Positions 26,390 through 37,400 of a stretch of 64,000 bases of DNA are shown here, in pieces; the stretch's first letter is position 1, and the number at the start of each line of letters is the position of its first letter. The position numbers and the translations under genes were made by a program. The DNA comes from Moringa oleifera. Lineage: Eukaryota; Streptophyta; Magnoliopsida; Brassicales; Moringaceae. The stretch lies in assembly GCA_021397835.1 (NCBI GenBank), contig JAJFZO010000049.1:3973001-4037000 (forward strand), read 5' to 3'. The notes under the pieces were generated by a model, which was given only the letters and a program-made list of their open reading frames with translations, had not been told where the DNA came from and did no database searches.

Positions 26390-29300
26390 TGCATTAAGAA
26401 ATGGACTGGCCAGTCACTACTTGGTGTAATGCACTCGGTGAAGTGCCCACTCTTTCTGATATTGCATTCACTAGTTTGGCAATCAGTTCCTATAAAATTA
26501 GAAGAAATCATCACAGTCCTTCAGTGACCAAAGTAGTTGCAGAGTTGTTAGCACATATGAGTGGTAGACATTACAGCATTACAGGCTTCTGAGACTTGGA
26601 AGTCAGGAAGCGATCTGATCCCGTTGACCAGAAAAGGAATTTCATGTCCATTTCGGTCTTCACGGAGGCAAGAAGATTGTGTTGCAACTGTTCAGATTAT
26701 GATAGAGTTTCTTACGTGGCCTCACATACAGATGAAATATACATAGTTTTCATTTGTTGTAATCACAGTTTTTCTTTCAGATATTTGTAAAGTTACATGC
26801 AATAAGGAACAGATTTATTGTTAGGTCCTGTTATTTCATATCAACCTCAATTGATTTCCCAGCAACTCCCGAGATATTAATGGTAGGAATTTGCAAACAT
26901 AGTCTCTCTCCCTTGATTCATCTATCCTCAGGCGAATACATATGACATGAGATCACATGTGACAAGTTGGTTTTATGATAATTTGTTTTAATTTAGTGGA
27001 AGCACCAATTGAATTGGGTTAGATTTGTTTGAAGTTTAATTGTTGGATTCAATATTTTTTGAGATTTGGGACTTCAATTATAGACTTGATGAAAGATTTG
27101 AATAGATTTCAAGTCAATTAAAATATAATTTGATTTTAACTTCATCCGAATAAAAATTAATATATCTACTTAATCTATTTCCTTCAATTTCTTAATGAAC
27201 AACACGTCCGAATCAACAAACAACTAAGCATAGATTATCCCGGTTTTGTTTTTACCTTAAACGAAGACATCATTTTCACAAGACATAATTATAAAACATG
27301 CTAACCGGAAATGGCACAAGGCTTTATCTGTCGTTTGCATTGGTTTCTTTTTTCTTTAATCATAATTAAGACTCATTAGTTCACGAAGTAGTTGTGACAG
27401 AACCCGGCATCCTTAATTAGGTCAGATGATATAATCATATGATTAGGATATTATGCAAGAACAAACACAAGGTTGGAGAATATATATTTCTGTCTTGACA
27501 TTGTTGTGTTGATGTCTTGCTTCATAAGTTATATCGATCTTTACCGATGATAACTAAGCAGACAATATTTGTAATTTTTTGTAGTGTTGTATCTGATCAA
27601 TGATGATGATATTTTGAATCTAATTGACCCAAATTTTATAACTTAGCCAATGTTTGATATTCTAAATTCTGTCTGTTTGTTGTTTCTTCATTTTAAGCTC
27701 GGCTGCTTCTTCTTTCTCCTGAAGCTTAATGGTGCGAGTATTATAGAACTTAAAATGTTTGATATGTTATTTTTTGTGGGTACCATTTTAATTGATAAAA
27801 AAATAAAACTATGCTAAAGCTTATTTTAAATTTTATTTGTTAATTAATTTTTTATTTTAAAAATATTTTTAATCAAATATTAATTTATTAATTTATTTAT
27901 TTTAATAAAAATTATTATTAATTGAAATGTCTAAAAAAATTTCTCAAATAAATGTTATGTTTCATTTCGATTTTATGTCTTGATATTAAATAATTTTTTA
28001 CTAATAAGTTATTTTAAAAAAATTTAAAATTTTGATAGTATACATTTTTTATAAAATATTTTTAGTATATAAAATATTTTTAGTACACAAAAAATAATAA
28101 ATTTTTTTTAATAACAGCTTAAATATTTTTTTACGTTTACAAAAAATTTCAATTAAAATGTGATGTAAAATATTTTTAATTTTTAATAAATTTAATTTAA
28201 TCTAAATTGATAAATTAAATTTGTTTGAAGATTTTTTAAAAGTTAAGGTTTGATTTAGAGAGGAAAAGTCAAACACAAAATTTTAAATTATATTTATTCA
28301 AAAAATTATTAAAATAAAAGAATTTACAATTACTTACTCATACGTTTTTAAATATATATAGTTTTTAAAAATAAGATCATATTCTTTTCTTTTTAAAATT
28401 TAAAATTCAAAAAATAAATTTCATGCCGATTATTAACTCATTCACACAATAAAAATTTAATGATATTTTTTAATTTAAAATTATATTATAATTTTAAATA
28501 TTTAAAAAAATTTGTGATTTACAAGTGAATAAAACTGGGCAAATATCATCAAAACAAATAATACTTTCATGTGTAAGAAAAAAACAAACTTAAGCATCTT
28601 TAAAATTCATATTTCTTTGTATGCTCAAATTATTTTCTCTGTAATTAATATTAAAATATTTACCTTTGACATACTTATGTATATATATATATATATAAAT
28701 TACTCATTTTAAATAAAAAAGAATAAAACTAAAAAATCATAGGGGAAAGCATATAATTAATATAATTCAAAAAAAAGAGAAAGAAGTATAACGCCGCAGG
28801 TATTTATACCAAGTTGGATTAGACCGGCTTGGTTGATGGAGACTATTACATATTATGATAATTAAAAAATTAAAAAAATATATATTATTATGTTAATTAA
28901 TTGATTAATCAATATTTAAGGAAGGGACAATGACTTGTTTGGTTGGCTTCTATTGTCTGGATTAATTGAGACAAGCAGAATCCGGCAACCATGCACCGTT
29001 CAAATGATAGCAGCCACATATAGTGACAACCTAAGTTTAATTTCTTCAATTTATCTAAAATGTATTGAAATTTAGCAGCATAAAAAAGAGATTTTAATTA
29101 ATAAGCTTTCACTTTCTAAATATCCATTTAATATAATTTATAATTTATATTCTTAATTAATTGAATATCGGTTGCTTTTCTGAAATTCTTTAATAGATAT
29201 TCACATTATCAAAAATAATTATATCAAAATATAAATAAATAAATGCAATTTGTAAGATGAGAATATTTAGCGCTTAAAAATTCAGTACTATAATGAACAA

Positions 29301-29852
29301 TATCTACAGCATATTATTCTGAATTAAAACAAGTGACAGAATCAATATTATCAGAAATTGAAATCTTACCCAAGAAGAGAGGCGACCATTTCTTGTTCAA
29401 TAATTTTTTTAATTTATTTTATGAATTGAAGTATTATTAGGGAATTGAAAGATAAGAGACTGGTAGAGCATAGAATGGTAAATTATTGTGTTTTGATGCC
29501 CACCAAGCTTCCTCATCTGCTGTGGTCATCACTGTAGACACATGGAGACTTTTGTGTGTGTGTGTATATATATATATATATAAAGCCAAAGAAGACCAGG
29601 TTCCAATGTGAGTCGACTTCTCTCATCTTTCACCAGAAATGAAGGAGAATTCCCTGGTTTTTGTCTTCCTCTACAGATAGCAGATTCCTGATTTTCTGTT
29701 CACCAGAAAACAAGCCCCCACTTTTAGTTTCGCTACAGCGCCAACAACAAGAAAAGAAAAGAAACAATTCCAGAGAGAGTGTCTGGGAAAAGAGAAAAAG
29801 AGACAACTACTTTGAAGATTATCTCTCTCTCTCTCTTTCTATATAATCTCTA
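26390..29852. other. Spacer between SANT-type gene and IDD gene
   Basis: The first few hundred bases are the SANT-gene 3'UTR. From 27750 to 29300 it is strongly AT-rich without ORFs. The last 300 bases form the IDD promoter and leader, with a GT/TA microsatellite at 29554-29582 and a CT run at about 29822-29838. Confidence 0.65.
29554..29582. repeat. (GT)n(TA)n microsatellite near IDD transcription start
   Basis: GT dinucleotides pass into TA dinucleotides and end in TATAAAG about 270 bases before the IDD ATG. The end could itself serve as a TATA element, so repeat length might influence expression (inference). Confidence 0.75.
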
Positions 29853-32523
29853 ATGTCAAATATCACAGGAGAAGATGGGAGTTTCTCTTCAGGGAATACT
29901 GGAGAAGAAGTGCAGCAGAAGCTGCAAGTTAACCACCACCAGCAGCAGCAGAAAACCAGCAGCAATGGCTCCCCTCCCCAGCAGCAGCAGCCGCAGCAAC
30001 AACAACAACAACCGGTCAAGAAGAAGAGAAATCTACCAGGAACTCCAGGCAAACTCACTGACCCAACTCATCAAACCTTAATTTCCATGTTTAATTTTCT
30101 TTGATACCCACTGGTTAATATGCTCTTGAAATGTTGTTTTTGATGATATTTCTAGCTTGTTAGCTCATATAATGTGTTGTTTGCAGCTTTGATCGATCAT
30201 GAAAGGTTATTCATCATCTGAGTTTACTTGTCTGACTATGTATAGTGCTACATGTCACCGGTGGATTTGATGAATCTAACTGAGCAATATATTCAAAGCT
30301 GGATTTGCCTTTCATTATAAAATCTAGATGCTTTTTGTTGAATACAATTGCTTTTCCATGAAAGCTGATTCAATTATTGGCATGAGATTACAATAATTGC
30401 TGAGAAAGTACTGTTCACTTGTTCTCACTTTTCGTCTTTCTTTTTGTCTCTCACTGTTGTCAATCATGGGGTCATCACTTCCTTTGAATTGCAATTCACA
30501 CTGTTTCTTCTTGGACTCTTTTTTTCTTTTTCATTTTCTTTTTTATTATTTCGTGAGGGTATGCTAATGGATTATTCACTCATCAACTCTCTGGATCAGA
30601 TCCAAATGCTGAAGTCGTTGCTCTATCCCCAACAACTCTAATGGCGACAAACCGATTCGTCTGCGAGATATGCAACAAAGGGTTCCAGAGAGACCAGAAC
30701 CTGCAACTGCACCGGAGAGGCCACAACCTTCCATGGAAACTGCGGCAGAGAAGCAGCACCGAGATCAAGAAACGGGTGTACATCTGCCCGGAGCCGACGT
30801 GCGTCCACCACAACCCGGCTCGTGCCCTGGGAGACCTCACAGGCATCAAGAAGCACTTTAGCCGCAAGCACGGCGAGAAGAAGTGGAAGTGTGACAAGTG
30901 CTCCAAGAAGTACGCTGTCCAATCTGACTGGAAAGCTCACCAGAAGACCTGCGGCACCAGAGAATACAAGTGTGACTGTGGAACCATCTTTTCCAGGTAC
31001 ACCAGCTACATCCTCTGAGAAAATTTTCAGATATAATTCCTTCTTCTAAATTTTGCATGGACGTGTCCTCTGCAGTGCATCAAGTAATTAAGAAGATAAA
31101 CAGTAATGTAAAAATTGAAAATTGAATGCCAACCAACAGATTATTAATCTTTTATTAACTTTTTTTTTTTCAATTCCTGTCTATTTAGTTATTCTGATTT
31201 CTTTGATTTAGGATAATTGAGATGCAGTGGATCTGCATGAGTTTGGCGTTTAGACTAATATAGGTCGGTTTGGTGATTGTCATTTCAGCTGTCTAGATAA
31301 AAGAAACATTAGCAATGGCCGACAAATTGATAGACTTTCAAATTTTCCTTTTTGACGGATTTCTCTTCTTTCTCTCTCTCTCTCTCTTTCAAAGATCACA
31401 AAGATTACTTTTCATAGACTTTAATTTCAAATCATAACAATATTATTATGTGACCCAATTGCTTGTTCTCTTGTTATGCAGAAGAGACAGCTTCATCACC
31501 CACAGAGCTTTCTGTGATGCATTGGCTGAAGAGAACAGCAAAGTAAACCAAGGACTAATCAGCAACTTGCAGACCCAAGTGCCTGATCACCTCATCTCAT
31601 CAATGCCGCACTTGACCACAAGCTCAAATGCTTCCATGGCCATATCGGATTTCGACCCCAAAAACCCACTTAGGTCTCTGCCTCAGGAGCTCATGCCGAT
31701 GCCTTACAAGTCCATCAACATGGACGGACCTATGTTTTCGAGCAGTTCAGGGGCTCTCTTTGGCACCCCAAGGAGTATTTCCTCGTCATCTTCTAGTCTT
31801 CAGCTTAGTTCGAGTAGCTCATCTGGGTTCAACTATCTGCAAGAGAGCAAAAATGGGTGTCAGATTTCTGGGGCGGCTCACATGTCGGCGACGGCCTTGT
31901 TGCAGAAGGCAGCCCAGATGGGTGCAACCGCCAGCAACAGCATAAACTCTCCGATGATGCAGAAGAGCTTTGTTACAAACATGGCGGGTCCTGATCAGCT
32001 CTCTTCGATTAATAGACCTCCATCTTTTAACAACTCGTATCATCAGTACCCATCACAGCCTGATCAGTCAACCATGGTTGGGATCAATGCCGGCGCCGGA
32101 GCAGGGTTGGTCCCCAACCAGCTCGTTCAGAAAAACCCAGAAGAGATCTCAAAAATCTTTGGTTCCGGCAGCGACAGCTCCGCAATGAATGACATGGGGA
32201 TGTTCACTAGTATCTTGATGGGTGGTGGTGAACAGGGCCAGGGATTCTTGAAAGTCATGGAAGATGGTCGCTCTGCACTCAACGGGAACCAGACAGGGCC
32301 GTCCAGGTTTAGAGGAAGCAGAAGTGGAGGAGCTGACATGATGACTCTTGATTTCATGGGGATTGGAGGATCAAGACCCCCAAATTTGCATGAACAGCAG
32401 CAACAACAGCGAAGCCTGGAAATGGAAGCAATGAATCAGCAGAGATTGCCGATCATGAATCCTTTTCATCAACAGCTCTCACATGGGGATTCAGCCATTG
32501 AAAAGCCCATTTGGGACGTTTGA
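29853..32523 (+). CDS. INDETERMINATE-domain (IDD) C2H2 zinc-finger transcription factor
   Basis: Plant-specific DNA-binding factor; IDD proteins bind AGACAA-type sites and many interact with DELLA or GRAS partners (family knowledge). Exons 29853-30048, 30600-30996, 31482-32523; 544 residues. Seen: a Q/P-rich N-terminus built from CAG/CAA codons, [21 protein letters not shown] as the nuclear-localisation lead-in, then the ID domain: C2H2 finger [10 protein letters not shown] (residues 85-107), a second finger with [10 protein letters not shown], then CCHC fingers [19 protein letters not shown] and [19 protein letters not shown]. The C-terminus has [16 protein letters not shown] and a variant of the LTRDFLG motif ([10 protein letters not shown]). 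Intron 1 uses a GC donor. It may correspond to Arabidopsis IDD12 (near LD and CUL1 on chromosome 4, from memory), but the paralogue is not fixed. Confidence 0.94.
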
Positions 32524-32917
32524 GAGCAAGCTATATGCAGGGAAGACTGCAAAGAACATGGGCCCTGCTCTCAGGCAAACATAATCTTAGAATAATCATG
32601 TTAATTTAGAGACGACATTTTTCTTCAAACAAAATCAAAATCACTATCTTTTTCCACTATGATCAGTGTTGGAACAATGTAGTAGTTTACCAATTATTCT
32701 TGAGAATTAATTGGAACACCACAAATTCCAGACATGTTATCCTTGAAGGTTAACAAAATATATGGACGAGAATCTCACATTAAAAATACTTAAAATTAAT
32801 ATAATATTTTTTGCAAATATTAATTAAAATCTTACTAATATAATCATGGTTTAAAGTAAAGTGTAATATAAAACTAGTTGAAGTTGGCTAGAGAGCCATG
32901 TAGCTCGAAAATATTAA
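32524..32917. other. 3' flank of IDD gene
   Basis: IDD 3'UTR followed by AT-rich spacer. Nothing else recognised. Confidence 0.6.
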
Positions 32918-33107
32918 TGGGCTGGGCCAAATACCTTTTGGGTTTCGAGATGAAAGGAGTTTTTAAACCCTAATTCATAAGGACCATAAATGCAGGGGTA
33001 TTTCCGTAAATATGGATAGGGCGACGTAGTGATGGTGGCTGGTTGCGGTCTTAACACTCAGGACCGAGAAACCCTAACCCTAAATTCATTTGGCTTCTAT
33101 AAATATG
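32918..33107 (+). promoter_or_regulatory. Promoter with site II pair, telo-box and TATA box (snoRNA cluster)
   Basis: Two overlapping site II elements (TGGGCT at 32918, TGGGCC at 32923), a double telo-box AAACCCTAACCCTAAA at 33069-33084, and TATAAATA at about 33099-33106. This arrangement is known for plant ribosomal-protein and snoRNA genes. Transcription would start near 33130, just upstream of the two snoRNAs. Confidence 0.75.
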
Positions 33108-33247
33108 TGATTGCAGTCCAACTCTCTTAACCTTTCAGTTTCTGCCTCTCTTAGCTTTTTCGGTGGCAAATGCAGTTAATGTGACAGGTTAGTTAGGGTT
33201 TTGAATTTAACGGAGTCTGTGTTGTTTGTGTGAATTTCGATTCTTGA

Positions 33248-33341
33248 GGGTGAGGCGGTGATGTTGAGAACTACCTATTTTACGAGGGAAAGTTTTCTCT
33301 CTGATTAGAAAACACCAATGGATCCTTCTGAGCCCTCACTC
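33248..33341 (+). ncRNA. Box C/D snoRNA, predicted 18S rRNA 2'-O-methylation guide (U62/snR41 type)
   Basis: C box GTGATGT at 33258-33264 and D box CTGA at 33328-33331. The ends form a strong stem: GGGTGAGGC (33248-33256) pairs with GCCCTCACTC (33332-33341) with one bulge and one G-U pair. The 12 bases before the D box (33315-33326, CCAATGGATCCT) are complementary to AGGATCCATTGG of plant 18S rRNA. The fifth base before the D box (33323) pairs with the A of GAGGAUCC, the conserved methylated adenosine that U62 (human) and snR41 (yeast) target, as I recall. A further CTGA at 33301 may be the D' box; I could not assign its target. It lies 114 bases ahead of a second snoRNA. Confidence 0.82.
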
Positions 33342-33433
33342 CTTTCTTCTTCTCTACAAATTTTCGTTCAACTTTTAATGGTTTCCTTTCTCTGGTTAGA
33401 TTTTCTTCCCTTATTTTAGTCTGGGTTAAGAGA

Positions 33434-33514
33434 GCCATTGACATGATGATATTTTTTTACGGAAAATACGATGTCGACCAAATAAATCAGACTACAATTA
33501 TCTGATCATTTGGC
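33434..33514 (+). ncRNA. Box C/D snoRNA, predicted 25S rRNA 2'-O-methylation guide
   Basis: C box ATGATGA at 33443-33449 and D box CTGA at 33502-33505. Flanks can pair: GCCA...TGA before the C box with TCA...TGGC after the D box, interrupted by a small internal loop. The guide CAGACTACAATT (33488-33499) is perfectly complementary to AATTGTAGTCTG near the 5' end of plant 25S rRNA, with one further G-U pair. The fifth base before the D box (33497) pairs with the first U of UUGUAGUCUGG, which by my count of the Arabidopsis sequence is U144. Perfect box sequences, stem and target together make this a firm call. Confidence 0.85.
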
Positions 33515-34407
33515 TCTATTCTCTTTTGATTTTCTCTGCTCTTCTTTTCCTCTTCTATGGAAATCTGCCTCGAGTTTCCTGGGAATATTAGGGATTTGTT
33601 TGGTCAAATTGAAGATGCCCATTTTTTACGAGTTTTATCAGATTTCAGGGTTAGTTGTTTTTTCACAAGGGACCAGTTTTTCTTCCATGGCTGGATTGAA
33701 AGCTCTTACAAACCCAAGAATATGAAATCCACTACAAGCATTACAGATAATCTTAAAATTTGAAAAACTTTTCTTTTTTCACTTGTCATAGTTTGAAACT
33801 TTTCTTTCCTGAAATGTTTTAAGGTCAAAAACTTTTGCGTATTAGAAGGTCATGATGAAGTTTGCTGTGCTTTATCAGTAGTAGTAGTTCTCTGGTAGAA
33901 TAGACCAAAGAAACAGAGCAAGCAGCTGCTGCTAAATGAGACAACTTGGACTGAAAATGGAAAATGGGAATTCTTAAAATGGTCCATCATACCGGATTAC
34001 AACATCAATTGCATTATTCTGACATGGGACAAGAAAGTTATGAACAAAATGATACCATTTCAGCGGCTCTACCTCATGAAATTTCGAGTGGTAAATCCTG
34101 ACTTGAAACCTCATGAAATTTGGAACTTAAAATTCTAAATTCAGGTACATTTATATACCCTTAGGCGGGGTAAGGGAAATTTGTAGTGTAAAATCCTGAA
34201 TTCAAAGACATTTATATGCCCTTAGGTGGGGAATTTGTAGTGTAAAATCCTGAATTCAAATACGTTTATATGCCCTTAGGCTTTCGCATCTAATAATCGC
34301 TTCTAATAAAGTATCTTTCGTCTATTGATGTGTAGGTTAACAAGTTCTCAAACCAAAATGAGAGTACTTAAATGAGTGTTAGGCTTCATGCTTGCTGCAA
34401 TTGTTGT
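33515..34407. other. Downstream part of the snoRNA transcription unit and MTPC1 3' flank
   Basis: No ORF with family resemblance. A further ATGATGA at 33852-33858 lacks a convincing D box and stem. Three direct repeats lie at 34138-34281. The remainder is probably the 3' part of the snoRNA precursor and the 3'UTR of the convergent MTPC1-like gene. Confidence 0.55.
34138..34281. repeat. Three imperfect direct repeats, 54-61 bases
   Basis: Units begin with AATTCA at 34138, 34199 and 34253 and share the core TTATATGCCCTTAGG; the first two also share TTTGTAGTGTAAAATCCTG. The third is truncated at about 29 bases. Confidence 0.9.
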
Positions 34408-37400
34408 TCAATGGTGTTGACATTGGGGGAGTGAATGGCCCAACCTTAGCTGAATGCTGGCTTGGGAGATGTCAGGAACTGCTTTTAAAACCTCCTTCTC
34501 CGCATCTTCTGCCACTTTCATTGCCTCCCTGGGAGGAAGCAGAGCAACGTACAAAATGAGACCATAAACAGTGAGGAGCCAGCGAGAATCAGATTTTGAT
34601 GAAATAGGCCTTACCGAATTGTGATGTCAGACGGCATGGACACCTCAATTTGGAGGAAAATCTTGCCTTGCAAAAAGTGCGGTGTTATGCGTTCAACCAC
34701 CATTTTCTAAAATTCAGAGAAAACAATTCTTATATTCAATTTATTAAATTCACAGATAACAGTTCTCATGTTCAAATGAGAAGCACAAAAGAAGCATGAA
34801 AGCACTCAGACCTATTCCAACATAGTTGATGTTGTATACGGGAACATTTGATGGATCTTAGTTGATGTTGTTAGATTCACTCCTTGGATTTTGCGTTTGG
34901 CATAGGCTCTATAACTCAAGCTCGACAGGCTAAGTGACAGGCTGAGTTTCAGCTCAAGCTAGCTTACAACTGAAATAAGCTTGAGACAAACCACTCAACC
35001 TCTAAAAATTTCCCTCAAAGGGAAACTCATGTTCAGATCAATTTTAAGCCCAAGTACACTTTTTCTCACAAGCCAAGCCTAAAAATCAAGAAGTCAGCTC
35101 AGCTCTGTTTATACACTAAATTCTTGGGAAGACCCAACACTTTGTACTCTAGCTCAAACTGAAAAAGGGAAAAAAAAAAGAAAAAAAAAGAGAGGTGGGG
35201 GGGTGTGCAAATGTAGGTTCAAGGTCAAAGAGGAATAACAGATAGCAAAATAACTATTACCACTTTTGCTTCTAATGGCAGCAATCACATAGATCAAATT
35301 ACTTTTTAACACGTAAGTTCATCGAAAAGGTTAAAGAAGGGAAATTACCTCTGGGAACTTTGACAATAAAATATGAGAAACAATAGCTTCGACATCTTTT
35401 GCGTCTTCACATATATTTCCACTCTGGTTTCTCTTCCCCTTGAAACTATCTTGCTGTTCAATTACACCAGGAGAAAACTGCAAATATGCTGGATCTACAA
35501 GGGCATTTGGACAAAGTGATTAGGAGACTGATGTCAAAAAAGTCATATTATGAGTAGGCAGAATTAAGAAGGTGATGACATTATGAAGCCTACCTATATG
35601 TATGAAAACTTCAGAAACTTCAGGATGGGACTTGTGAACTTCATGACGGACATTTTCACCAATACCATGTGCAGCACTAACACTAGAAAAGGGATCAACC
35701 TACAACTCAAAACTAACAACTCTGTCACATGAAGGCACCCAATGGACGCACAGATTAAGCAGGTTTCTACAGCATAAAGCATTAAGCATTAAGAATTTAA
35801 TAAGCAGGAGAATATACCACAATATGTACATCAAGGTAAAGGGAAGAACCAGCCCTCCTTCCCCTCAATCGATGGCATCCCTGTAGAATCAGTTTAAAGG
35901 ATACATAACAATGCCAGAACAACAAAACATTGACTTTGCAGCAGTCAGAAGATGAAATCCAATTCATGAAGAAAGAATTTAAGAGATACGTCTGGCATTT
36001 CAAAGTCGCAAAATATGACAGACAAGGTACTGGTAAATGTAGTTGCATTACATTTTTCATGACCAAAGATTCATTTAAAGTTGAAGCTTACATAATATTT
36101 AGCACTACAGAAATTTTAAGGGTGGTAGGGCTGTTCAAACCATGCTGTTTATTAGCATTGCTGATTTATAAACCATCAAAACATGTCTATAATTGCCATG
36201 GATTGTACCACAAAGATTTCACACGTGTTTCTGCATGTATGACACTTACCTTGACTCCTTCAACCTGTAATATTGTTTGTTTTATAGGATCCAAATGTTG
36301 TGCCGGGATAGCAGCATCCACCAGTTCCAAGACACTAATAAGTCAATCCAAAAGAACGTCATTTATGGAGATCCATGTCAAAAAAAAAAAAAAATCTCAT
36401 GCTAAGCAAACACTATGTTGCAACGTAAATTTTAATTTGCTATTTCAAATAAGATAGAGTCACCACCAGCCATCATGGATGTGAATGATCACAAATCAAA
36501 TCTATCAAACTTTAATCAAAACTAGGTTTAAGTTAGTTGAAAATAGGCAAGGCACAAGTACTCCACCACCTCCATTCTAAGAACACTACAAATCTAAATG
36601 AAGTGCTATAAAATGTTAGTTATACATAACTTTAAAAAAATATTTTCTAAAATATGAAAATAAACATCATAAAAAACATATAAAGAACGACAATCATCAT
36701 TGTTAATCTTTCTTGATTTTATTTATTGTTTATATTTAATTTTTTCTTATCATTGTTGAAATTTTCAGGAAATCCAATCATCAATGTGACAAAAGAATAT
36801 CAAAAAAATTCATCATCTCAAGAATACAGAATAAAATGATCAATTACCACTTAACTTCCAATTTAATTCTATCATCAAAATTTTTATTTTTATTTTTATT
36901 TTATTTATTATTATTTTTAAAGATGTATCAAGGTTCTTGGTCATCATTATGACTAATAATAAAATTATATATTTTTTAAAATAATGAGATAAGAATGATC
37001 ATCATCACAATCCACAATTTATTTATTATTAAAGATAATATTATCGTATTTCTTTTCACAATGATTTTTTTATTGTCGACATGTCCTACTTTAAGAATTT
37101 TGGAAGAAATCATCATAATAAATCCCCCATATTCTATCATTAGATATTTCTTTTTGCTATTATTTTCGAATTAAATAATAAATAAACAAACAAATAAGTA
37201 ATTTAACTAAAGCACAAACTCCCAAATAATTTAATTAGGATTACAATAATCAAATAGATAACTTAAAATAACAATGATGTATCTTTTAACGGAATTAAAT
37301 ACTAATCCTATTTTAGACTAGAGCTCACTGCTTGATTCAATTTTATGTAGATCAAGCTCAATTTACATTGGGCTTGACCAAGTCATGTTTTTATTCATAA

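Noticed and set aside
30149..30222. TGATGAT and CTGA pair in IDD intron 1, considered as a C/D snoRNA
   Set aside because: There is no closing stem, the C box lacks the leading purine, and the guide matched no rRNA that I know.
33510..33763. Two overlapping ORFs of about 70 codons after the snoRNAs
   Set aside because: They have no recognisable domain and the region is better explained as non-coding precursor.
35930..36457. 175-codon plus-strand ORF
   Set aside because: It overlaps MTPC1 exon 7 on the other strand, has no family resemblance, and ends in a poly-lysine run from an A-tract.
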